A DNA stretch of 64,000 nt from Cynocephalus volans (Eukaryota; Chordata; Mammalia; Dermoptera; Cynocephalidae), in NCBI RefSeq assembly GCF_027409185.1, contig NC_084467.1:88172501-88236500 (forward strand). Direction: 5' to 3'. Below, in pieces: positions 23,601-35,600 of the stretch. Under the pieces are notes generated by a model. The model made no database searches. It saw only the letters and a program-made list of their open reading frames with translations, and had not been told where the DNA came from. The first letter of the stretch is position 1; every line of letters begins with the position of its first letter. A program made the translations under genes and the position numbers.

Positions 23601-26600
23601 TAGTATTATAAAGTATTTTATATGGGAAGTAATATGATATTATTTGAAGGTAAATCACAGTAAGATGAAAATGTATACTATAAACTACAGCAAACACAAA
23701 GAAAATACAGCTAATAGTGGATATAAAATGGAAAACAAAATAAAATGCACAATTAATTGGAAAGAAGGCAAAAAAAAGTAGAAAAGGAAAACAAGGTGTT
23801 TTCTATATGATGGGACATACAGAAAACAAACAAGACGATAAACCTTATCACTATATACACTAAATTTTAAAATCTCTAAGACAAAATATCAGAATCAATA
23901 AAAATGTAAAAGTCAATTATAGAATATCTAAAGAAACCCAACTTAAATATAAAGCACAGATTTGTAAAAGTAAAGTGATAAAAAAATATTTCATGTAAAT
24001 ACTAATCTAAGAACACTAGGGTACAATATTAATATCAAGGTACATTCTTCTTTCTGCTCTTAGGTATGAAAAAAGGAACTCCTAAGAGTCAAAGAGAGTG
24101 AGAAAAATCCCCTTTTTTCTTTCTCTGTTCTCTCCTCTCCCAACTCCCAGGCCATTCTATGAAAGCAGAAGTGACAGAGGTGATGGTGATAGCAGGCAGA
24201 CACATAAAACTCTGAAGGAGAATCGTATTCTCTGACCAAAGGCACTGTGGTCTCACGAGCATGGGGCAAGTCCTCATTACTTTTTTCTTTTTTTTGTCTT
24301 CCCACTGCTTGGCACCAGATGTAGACACAATTGCAGGAACTGTGTGGCAGAGAAGGAAAACCTAGGTCTATGCTTTCTAGCCAGAAGACCAGGAAGGGGG
24401 ACCTAGGGACCTGGAAAATTTTAAGAAAATAGTGGAGAGAAAGGAACTCAAGAAAGAAATCCTATAAAGCTGTGTATAAACTCTTGGGCTTACTTACAAG
24501 CTGCACATGCAAGACCTGACCCTAATCAGCATATCAAAGCTTTGAGAACGAACTATGGGATAAACCACTGCCTGGGTCACAGATTAGCACTGGACGGTCT
24601 GCACTCAGGACAGATCCAAATTGCATGGCAAAGTCTCTGAAAACTGAACTAACATAGGAACCAGAACAAAGGCAAATCAGAACGTGTGACTTGAACCTAA
24701 CAAGAGTGAAAGTCTGGTTAAAAAAAACAAACAAAAAAATCACATTCTCCTTAGGATTTAAACAAAATCTAGAGTCTCATAATATTCAAATGTTCAGGAT
24801 ACAACCCAAAATCATTTAGCAAAGAACCAGGGAAAAGACCAACTAAAAGATGTCAATCCTAATAAGATAACACAAATATTGCAATTATCAGAAATCACTT
24901 CAAAGCACCCATTATAACCAAGTTCTAAGAAGTAAGAGTGAACACTCTTGAAAAGAATATAAAAGTCTTAAAAATTAGAAGATGTATAAGCGAAACAAAT
25001 GGAAAATTTTAAACTGAAAAAATTCACTGGATGAGCTCAATAAGTAGAATGGAGATGACAGAGAAAAGACTCAGTAAACTTGAAGACTGATCAGTAGATA
25101 TAATCAAATCTGAAAAAACAGAAATAAAAATACATAAGAAAGAAAGGATGAAAAGAACAGAACCTCCTGGACTTATGGGAAAACAGGCAAAGGTCTACAT
25201 TTGTCTTCTGAGTTCCAGAAACAGAGAAGGAAGAGTATTGTCCAGGAAAAAATATTTGAAGAAATAATTTCTGAAAACTTACAAAATTGGCAAAAGATAT
25301 TAATTACAGATTCAAGAAGCTTACCAAACCCCAAAGAGCATAAAGTCAAAGAAATCCATGCCTAGATATGTCACTGTCAAACTGTTGCAAACTAAAGAAA
25401 GAATAAATCTTGACAACAGCCAGAGAAAATAATCAATTATATAAAGGTGAACAACAATTCAAATTTACTGCAAATTTCTCATCAGGAATCATGGAGGCCT
25501 GTTCATTCTTAGAGATTTAACAAAAAAGAAAAAGAAATAAAAATCATGGAGGCCCAAAGGAAGTAAAACATTTTGAAAGTGCTTAAGGAAAATAACTATA
25601 AATACAGAATCCTGTACCCAGAGAAAATATCATTCAGAAAAGAAGGTGAAAGAAAGGCATTCCCAGATGAAGAAAAAGAGAGACTTCTTTGACAGAAACC
25701 TCCACTAACATGAATGCTAAAGAATATTTTATCATTCAGGTCAATGACATTGGAGGGGAACTCATAATTTCAGGAATGAAAAAGAGCTAAAGAAATGGTA
25801 AACACTATAAATATAACGAAGTATACTTCTCTGCTCAAGTATTTTAAATATGTATAATGGTTGATAGCAAAAATCATAGTATTGTCTGATAAAACTTCCA
25901 ATGTATATAGATATAATACATGTAGAATACAAAAACATAAATGAGAAAAGGTACAGGGACTATATGGTATTAAAGTATTTATATTCCGGTTGAAGTGGTA
26001 AAATATTAATTTTACACACAATTTAAAAGTTAAGTATGAGTATTATAATGCTTGGAGCAACCACTAAAATAAAAACTATACTAAAAAATATAATCAAAAA
26101 CACAACAGAGCTTCCTTTTTGTCTGACATCTTAGCGAGGTCGCTGTGGTCACCACTATTCTCTGAACTTCGCAATGCCACCCAAGGACAAGAAGAAAGAC
26201 AGAGGAAAGTCAGCCAAGAAAGATAAAGATCCAGTGAACAAATGTGGGGGCAAGGCCAAAAAGAAGTGGACCAAAGGCAAAGTTTGGGACAAACTCAATA
26301 ACCTAGTCTTGTTTGATAAAGCTGCATTTGACAAACTCTGTAATGAAGTTCCAAACTATCAATATGTAACCCTAGCTGTCGTCTTTGAGACTAAAGATTT
26401 GCTGTTCCCTAGCCAGGGCAGCCCTTCCGGAGCTCCTTAGTAAAGGACTTAAACTGGTTTCAAAGCACAGAGGAAAAGTAATTTACAGCAGGAATACCAA
26501 GGGTACAGATACCCAGCTGCTGGTGAAGATGCATGAACAGGTCAAACCAAATGTAAATTTGGAAAAATAAAACTTTATAAAAAAAAACAAAAACAGAAGC

Positions 26601-29600
26601 CCTACAACAGAAAAACTAAAATGGAATACTAAAGAATGTTCAAATAACCCAAAAGAAGTCAGAAAGGGGGAAACAAAGGAATTAAAAACAGAAGGAACAA
26701 ACAAGATATGCTCTTTATATGAAAGCCACTTTAAATATAATGATATACATAGGTTTAAAAAAAAAGGTGCATAGATATTCCATGGAAACACTACACAAAA
26801 GAAATCTTTCCTTGCTCTGAAGTCTACTTTGTCTGATATGAAAATTACCGAAAATAAAGAAGAAAGCTGCATAACAATGAAAGGCTCAATTAACCAAGAG
26901 GATATAACAATTCTAAAGGTATACGCACCTAGCAAAAGAGCTTGAAAATACATGAAACAAAACCTGATAGAATTAAAAGGAAAAATGGTAGAAATGGAAA
27001 CATTCACAAAAATAATTGGAGATATCAAAGCAACACTCCTCTCTCAGTAATTGATAAAACAAGTAGACAGAAAATCAACAAGGATACAGAAGAACTCAAT
27101 ACCATTAAACAACCAGATCTGAATAACATTTAGAGAACACTCTGTCCAACAAAAACAGAATACCTACTTTTTTTCAAGTGCACATAGAACTTTCACCAAT
27201 ATAGACTATATGCTAGGTCATAAAACCAATCTTACCAAATATAAAAGAATTGAAATCATACAAAGAATGTTTTCTGACCATTCTGGAATTAAACCAGGAA
27301 TGTATAGCAAAAAGATATCTTGAATCTATCCAATTAATTAGAAATTTTTAAACACACTACTAAATAGTATGAGGGTACTTCAAAAATTCCACGGGAAAAT
27401 AGAAAAGATATATATATATTTTTTTTTATTGTAACATAGTTGATTTTACATATCTGTGGAGTACAGAGTTGTTAAATATCATTACCTGTGTGCAATATGT
27501 GATACTCAAATCAGGATAATATATTCAACATTTTAAAATGTGATTGTTTTTCACGAACCTTTACCAATTCCATCCTTACCTCCCCTCCCAACTCACCCTT
27601 TTCCACCTCTGGTAACCTCAGTTCTGTCCTTTCCTTTTGAAAGTTCAATGCAGAATTGTGATTATTGTATCTTTTCTTTAATTATTTTTATTTATTTTTT
27701 ACATTCTATGATGTTGTTGTGAATCAGTTGGGAGGGAGAGGGAGAGGAAGAAAGAAACAGGATGGAAGGAGGAAGGAAGGGGGCAGGGTTGAGGCCTGTG
27801 GCACCTCCCTCATTCCCACAGGGGAGACCACAGGGCTTCCAACAGCAGCTTGGTCATTGTCCAGCTGGGTGCAGATGTTAGGAGTGTGGCTAAAGACCTA
27901 GCTCCCCACCACCCCAGCTTGGGAGCCCAGGACACTTCTTGTGGTAGCTTGGTAGTCTTCACTGGGCTGGTTGCACGTGTCAGGGGGCATGGCTGAGGCC
28001 CTGGGCCCGCCACTGCCCTGGCTCAGGAGAGCCTGGGGCACTTCCTGCAGTGACTCAGTGGTTGTTGCTGGGTTGGTTGCAGGTGTCACGGGGGCATGGC
28101 CAAGGCCCAAAGCCCCCACCCTTAGTACTGGTTGTGGGTGTCAGGGGGCATGGCTGAGTCCCCCAACACTCCCCTCTCTCTGGCTTGGTAGTTCAGGGGA
28201 CTTCCAGTCCTTCTAGGTGTTAAAGAACTTTTGTGAAATGAGACCTTTACTAGTTAATATCAAACTTTGTCTCTGGTCGTAGGTATTTTGTTTTTACTTT
28301 CAGTTCTGTGTTGGGTTATTTGCTGTTCTCACCACTTCAACTCTGCACTGGAACTAATTTGTAGTCCTTTGCTTACTTCTAAAATGGGGGAACTTCCTGT
28401 GGGACCAGTACTTGAGCTCTGTGGTTGTTGAGCTAAATTGGTGCTTTGCTGCTGTTTCCCGGGGGAATGCTTTTTGTGCAGCTCAGGTTTTAATGGTTGA
28501 CTTTATAGACACTTCTGGCTCTTGTGAGATCCGGTGCACCTGGTTTGTGTGCAAACTCTGGTCTGGCCCTGAGTCTTTCAGCAAACTGCACCCCCTGCAG
28601 TTCTATATTCCTGACCAGTCTCCACTGATAGGTCCTACACTGACTGGGGGGGCAGATCAGCTGTCCTTGCTGTGTCCCAGTGTTCCCCCGGTGGGCCCAT
28701 CTCCCCCACCACCCATGCTCCAAACACTTCCCATGGGGAGGGCTGTGCGCCGGTCCCTTGCAATGACTCACCAGCCTCTGAGTGGCTCTTTTTTTTCAGT
28801 TGTTGTGGCTCCTCACTCCTAAGTGGGTTCACGAGAACCCTATTAGTGGTCTTGCTGGCCTGGGGGCCACCAAGGCCCTCTTCTCCTCTGCTGCCTCCAA
28901 GCAACTTCATTCGAAGGGTACAGCTGCAGCTTTTGCCAGCTCCTGCTCCATGTGCTCAGCAGCTCCAGCCTGGAAGCAGCCAGGATTCAAAATAGTCGAA
29001 GCAGTATTTTCTTTCTCCAATCATGGCTTCTCCCACCTTCATGCACTCCACAGGTCTCTCTTCCTCTTCCCCTGAGCTCTAGCAGCCCCAGCTTGGCTAC
29101 CATTGCTTTTTAATAGTTGAAAATCGGTTGATTTGTGGGAGAGAGTGATGTTAGGGATGGTCTATTCCGCCATCTTGACCAAAAGCTCTAATTTATTTCT
29201 TTATTTTTTTAGCTCTCACTTATGCATGAGGACAAATGGTATTTCTCTTTCTCTGCTTGGCTTACTTCAATTAACATGACTTTCTCTAAGTCCATCCATG
29301 TTGCTACAAATGTCAGGATTTCTTTCTTTTTTATGGCAGAGTAGTATTCCATTGTGCAATATACCAGATTTTCCTATTTGGTTATCCGATGATGGGCATT
29401 TAGGTTGGTTCCAACTCCTGACTACTGCAAGTAAAACTGCAATAAACAAGGGAATGCAGGTATCCCTTCAACGTGATTTCCATTCCTTTGGGTCTATACC
29501 CAGCAGTGAAATTCCTGGATGGTATGGCAGTTCTGTCTGTAGTTGTTTGATGAACCTCCATACCATTTCCCATAATAGCTGCACCGATTTAAAGCCCCAG

Positions 29601-32600
29601 CAACAGTATAGGAGTGTTCCCCTTTCTCCACATCTTCACCAGCATTTGTTATTCTCTGTCTTTTTTATAATAGCTAGGCTAACAAGGGTGAGATAATATC
29701 TCAGTATGGTTTTGATGTGCAATTCCCTGATGCTGAGTGATGCTGAGCATTTTTTCATGTGTCTGTTGGCCACCTGTGTATCTTCCTTTGAGAACTGCCT
29801 GTGCAGCTCCTTTGCCCATTTTTTAATCAGGTTTTTTTTTTTTTTTTATTAAGTTGTTTGAGTTCCTTGTATATTCTTGATATTAATCCTTTCTTGGATA
29901 CAGTTTGCAAATATTTTCTCCTAAACTGTAGGTTGTCTTTTCACTCTGTTAATTGTTTCTTTTGCTGTGCAGAAGCTTTTTAGTTTGATATAATCCTATG
30001 TTTTTCTTTTGCTGCCTGTATTTCAGGGTTCATATTCATAGTCTTTCCTCAGTCCTACTTCCTGAAGTGTTTCCCCTATGTTTTCTTTTAGAACTCTTAT
30101 AGTTTCAAATCTTGTATTTAAGTCTTTAATCCATTATGAGTTGATTTTGGTAATATGGTGAGAGGCATGGGTCTAGTTTCATTCTTCTGCATAAGGATAT
30201 CCAGTTTTCCCAGCACCATTTATGGAAGAGGCAGTCTTTTCTCCAATGTATATTCTTGGTTTCTTTATCAAAGATCACTTTGCTGTAAGTACATGGGTTG
30301 ACTTCTGGGTTCTCTATTCTCTTCCATTCATCTGTCTGCCTCTCTGCTTTACTGCAAGTTCCATGCTGTTTTGGTTACTATAGCTTTGTAGTATAATGTC
30401 TACAGCTTTACTTTTTTTTGTTCAGGACTGCTTTCGCTATTTGTTGTCTTTTGTTGTTCCACATGAATGTTAGCATTGTTTTTTCTATTTCTGCAAAGAA
30501 TGTCTTTGGTATTTTGATGGGGATTTCACTGAATCTGTAGATCATTTTGGGTAGCATGGACATTTTCACAGTTCTAATTCTCCTAATCCAAGAGCATGGA
30601 ATATCTTTACATCTTTTTATGTCCTCTCTAATTTCTTTCAAGAATAATTTCTCATTCTTGTAGAGATGTTTCACCTCCTTGGTTAAATCGATTCCTATGC
30701 ATTTTATTTTGGGGGTTACTATTCTAAATGGGATAGCTCTTGATTTCTTTTCCTGCTAATTCATTGTTGGAGTATAAAAACATTACTGGTTTTTGTGTAT
30801 TGATTGTCTCCTGGAACTTTACTGAAACCATTTATCAATTCAAAGAGTTTTTTTGTAGAGTCTTTAGGCTTTTTTATATATAGGATCATGTCATCTTCAA
30901 ACAGGGACAAGTGACTTTGTCTTTTCCAATCTGTATGCCCTTTACTTCTCTCTCTTGTCTCACTGCTCTGACTAGTATTTCCAATAGTACATTAAATAGT
31001 TGTGGTGACAGTAGGCATCCTTGTCTTGTTCCCATTCTTAAGAGAAAAGCTGACAGCTTTTCCCCATTCAGGATGATATTAGTGGTGGGTTTGTTGCATA
31101 TGGCTTTTATTGTGCTGAGATACTTTCCTTCTATATCTAATGTGCTGAGAAGTCTTTATCATAAAGGGGTTTTGAATTTTGTCAAATGCTTTTTCTGCAA
31201 CTATTGAGAAAATCATGTTTTTCGTCCTTGATTTTGTTGATGTGGTGTATCATATTCATTGACTTGTGTATGTTAAACCATCCTTGCATCCCCAAGATAA
31301 ACACCACTTGATTGTGGTGTATAATTTTCTTGATGTGTTGCTGTATCAATTACTAATATTTTACTGAGGATTTTTGAGTCTATGTTCATCAAAGAAATTG
31401 ACTTGTAGTTTTATGTTTTTGTTGTATCTTTATTTGATTTTGTTATCAGGGTGATGCTGACCTCATAGAATGAGTTTGGGAGAATGGCCTCTGTTTCAAT
31501 TTTTTGGAATGGTTCAAAGATAATTGCTATTATTTCCTCTTTAATGGTCTGGTAGAATTCAGCAGTAAAGGCATCAGGTCCTGGGCTTTTCTTTGTTGGG
31601 AGACTGCTGATTACTGCTTCAATCTCATCGCTCATTATTGGTCTGTTTAGGTTTTCTATTTCTTCTTGGTTCAGTCTTGGTAGTTTATATGTGTCCAGAA
31701 ATTTATCCAGTTCCTCCAGGTTTTCAAATTTGTTGGTGTACAATTGTTTATAATAGTCTCTAATGATTCTTCATATTTCTGTGGTATTGGTTGTAACATC
31801 TCCTTTTTCATTTCTAATTTTTGTTATTTGGGGCTTCTCTCTCCTTTTTTCAGTTAGCCTAGCTAATGATTTGTCTATTTTGTTTATCTTCTCAAAAAGC
31901 CAAATTTTTGTTTCATTGATCTTTTGTATCATTTTTTGGATTTCTATCTCATTTGATTTTGCTCTGATCTTAATTACTTATTTCCATCTACTAATTTTGG
32001 GATTGGATTGTTCTTGTTTACCTAGTTCTTTGAGGTATAGCATTAGATTGTTTGTTTGAAATATTTTTATTCTGTGGATGTAAGTGCTTATTGCAATAAA
32101 CTTACCTCTTAGAACTGCTTTGGAACATTTCACAAGTTTTAGTATGCTATGTCTTTATTTTCATTAGTTTCAATAAGTTTTTTTATTTCCTTTTAAATTT
32201 CTTCTGAGACCCATATGTTGTTCTGGAACATGTTGTTTAATTTCCATGTGTTTGTATAGTTTCCAGAATTTCACTTGTCATGGATTTCTAGTTTAATCCG
32301 TTGTGGTCTGAGATGATACCTGAAATGATTTCAATGTTTTGAACTTTGTTGAGGCTTGATTTGCGACCTGTGTTCTATCCTTAAAAATGTTCCATGCGCT
32401 GATAAGATGGAAGAATATGTATTCTGTGGTTGCTGGATGAGATGTTCTGTAGATATCTGTCAAGTCCAATTGGTCTTAAGTGTGGTTTAAATCCTGTGTT
32501 TCTCTGATTTGTTGCCTAGATGGTCTGTCCAATGTTGACAGAGGGGTGTTCAGGTCCCCAACTATTATCATATTTGGGTCTCTTTCCTAAGGTCTAATAT

Positions 32601-35600
32601 ATAAGGTCTTATATATCTGGGTGCCCCAAGGTTGGGTACATATATTTTTATGATAGTTACGTCTTCTTGCTGGATAGATCCCTTTCTCATTATATAATGG
32701 TCTTCTTTGTCTTTTATAGATTTTTGTTTAAAGTCTATTTTATCTAATAAAAGAATAGCTACTCCTCCTCAATTTTTATTTCCATTTGTGTGGTACATAT
32801 TTTTCCATCCCTTCACTATTAGTCTGTTTGTGTCTTTAAAGGTAAGGGGAGTCTGTTGTAGATAGCATGTAGTTGGGCCTAGCTTTTTAATCCAATCAGC
32901 CAGTCTGTGTCTTTTGAATGGGTTGTTACTGAAAGGTATTGGCTTACTTCTAGCATTTTATCAGTTTTCATTTGGATATTTTGAATATCTTTTGTTTCTT
33001 TCCCTAAAATTGTCTTCAGTGTTTGTTGGCTTTTGGAGGCGGTAAGATACATTCTCTCTCTCTTTCTCATTTGCATTTTTGTTCTACCAGTGAGTTTTAT
33101 TCTTTCTTGTGTATTCATGGTAGTAAATATCATTTTTTGGATTCCAGATGCAGTACTCCCTTGAGGATTTCTTGTAGGAGTTGTTGTGAGGTCTGGGAAA
33201 TATGCTATTTCTCCTTCGTTTATGAAGGATAGCCTTGGCTGGAAGCTTTATTTTTAGTATTTTTAATTTATCATCCAATTCTCGGCTGGCCCGTAGAGCT
33301 CCTGTTGAGAAGTCTGCTGTCAGTTTGATGGAGACTCCCTTATAGGGTGACTCGACACTTCTCTTGCTTCTTTTAGGATTCTCTCTTTGAGTTTTGTCAG
33401 TTTGACTATAATGTGCCTTGGAAAGGACCTTTTTTGGATTGAATCTGTTTGGTGATCTCTGAGCCTCCTGAATCTGAAGGTCCATGTCTCGCTCTATACC
33501 TGGGAAGTTTTCCCCTATTATTTCATTGAACATGTCTCAATGCCCTTTCCTTTCTCCTCCCATTCAGGAATACCCATGATTTGGATGTTTCTGTGATCAA
33601 GGCTTTCTGCTATCTCTCTTAGACTTCCTTCATTTTTTAAAATTCTTTTTTCTTTTTTTTTGTCCACCTGAGTTATTTCAAAGGGACTGTATTCAATATC
33701 AAAAATTCTTTCTTCTGCTTGCTCTAGCCTGATGTTTAAGCGCTCAGCTGTGTTTTTTATTTTGTTGAATGACTTCTTCAGTTCCATGAGTTCTGCTACA
33801 TTCTTTTTTAAAGTATTAATCTATCTGTAAATTTCCGGATAGCTTTGTTCAGTTCATTATGCCATCTGTGTCTCCTTGCATCTTATTGAGTTTCCTTAAG
33901 GTTTTTACTAGAATTCCTTTTCAGTCATTTCAAGGGTTTCCTGCTCTATGGGGTCTGGTATTTGAGTTATTGTATTCCTTTGGTGGACTCGCATTTTGTT
34001 TTGTCATATTTCTAGTATTCTACATTGATGTCTGGTAGAGCAGTTGCTTCTTCTACTACTCTCCTTCCCAGGACTTCACTGGTGAACATCCTTGTGTCAA
34101 TGCATTTGAGTGGCTGGCAGTCCACCTGCACAGTGGCAGTGGCTGTCATGACTGCTGCTGTGGTAACAGGCTACCCTTGTGGTGGTGGTGGTTGTGGAGG
34201 TGGCTTTGGCAGGCTGTCTGTGTGGCAGTGGTGGCTCAAGCAGTGGCAGGCTGCTCGCATGATGATGGTGGCTGCCTGGTGGCCCCAGTGGTGGCAATAA
34301 CTGCAGCAGTGGCAATCACAGCAGCCACCTGCTTTACTGCTGTGTCCACAGTGGCAACCTGTGCAGCTACGGTGTCTGCAGCAGCAGTGTTGGTGGCTGC
34401 AACAACCTCCCTCACATCTGGGGTGTCTGAGCAGTAGTGGGGTTACATCATGGGGGTGGCAGGGGTGCCAGCAGCTGCAACCATCTCCTTCACATTTGTG
34501 GTGTCCAAAGCAGCAATTGGGATACCTCGTGGGGACACCAACTGTGCCAGCTGCTGCTACTGTCTCCCTTGCATCTGTGGTGTCCTTCACAGTGTCCTTG
34601 GTGGCAGTGGCGTTAACCTGCAGTGGTAGCAATGGCAGCAGTGGTTGCAGCTGCCTTCCTTGCATCTGTGGAGTATACGGCTGCAGTGACGGGTAATCTG
34701 CAGGAAAGCTGCTCTCCAGGGAGCTGCTCTGTGATGGGCAATGGTTCTGAGACCAGAAAATGGCTCCGGTGACTACGGTGGCAGTGGCTGTGGGCCTGTT
34801 TAGATCTCTAAATCTTTTCACAGACTTTTTGAAGAACCCCCATACATAAGTCAAGAAGGAAATTTCAAGGGAAATTAGAAAATATCTTGAACTGAATGAA
34901 AATGAAAATATGGCATACCAAAATTTGTGGAATGCAGTTAAAGCGAAGACTAGAGCAAAAATTATAGCATTAGATGTTTATATTAAGAAAGAAAAAAGGG
35001 AAGGGGGAGAAAAAGTTCTCAAATAAGAATATACTTTTCCACCTTAATAAAGTAGAAAAAGGAGCCAAACAAACTCAAGGCAAGCTAAAGAAAAGAAAAT
35101 ATTAAAGAGCAGAAAACAATAACTTGAAAAATAGAAAAATCAATGAAACCAAAAACTGGTTCCTTAAAAAAATCAATAAAACTGGTAAATCTCTTGCCAA
35201 ACTGATTCTTAAAAGAGACAAGAACAAAATTACCATTAACAGTAATGAAAAAGAGAATATCACTACAGGTCCTAGAGACATTTTAAAAAGTATGTGAAAT
35301 GTTATAAACAATTCTATGCATGTAAATTAAAAACTTAAATAGTTTAATCTCATGAAAGTCACAAATGACCAAAACTGCCCCCCCCCAAAATGATAAATAA
35401 CCAAAATGGTCCTGTGGCTACTGAAAAAATTTAATTCATACCTATAAAAAAAAAACCTCCCAAAAAAGAAATCTCCAGGCCCAGATGGTTTCACTGGAAA
35501 ATTCTACTAAACCTTAAAGAAAAAAAAAGCAATTCTGCACAATATAGTCCAGAAAATACAAAGGGCACTTTCCTACACATTTAATAAGGCCAGCATTACC

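Larger units (their letters stand above)
29190..34808 (-). mobile_element. Nearly full-length L1, decayed
   Basis: Minus strand, from high to low coordinates: a GC-rich 5' UTR with GTG/CAG-type low complexity (34.03-34.80 kb, 5'-truncated), ORF1 (about 33.0-33.85 kb), ORF2 (about 29.22-32.95 kb), then a short A-rich tail (T-rich 29,191-29,210) directly after the end of ORF2. The usual 3' UTR is missing. Stops and frameshifts break both frames. Length and order are normal for a mammalian L1. Confidence 0.9.

Noticed and set aside
26174..26440. Functional RPS25 gene
   Set aside because: Intronless, frameshifted near 26,390 and again later, with an A tail, inside an L1: processed pseudogene.
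31411..31743. Active L1 reverse transcriptase
   Set aside because: Only fragments of ORF2 are open; stops and frameshifts separate them, and the element is 5'-truncated.
34171..34854. 227-codon open frame on the minus strand
   Set aside because: Low-complexity Cys/His/Pro peptide in a CAG/CTG-rich L1 5' UTR, starting in the flanking hairpin element; open because the repeat lacks stops.
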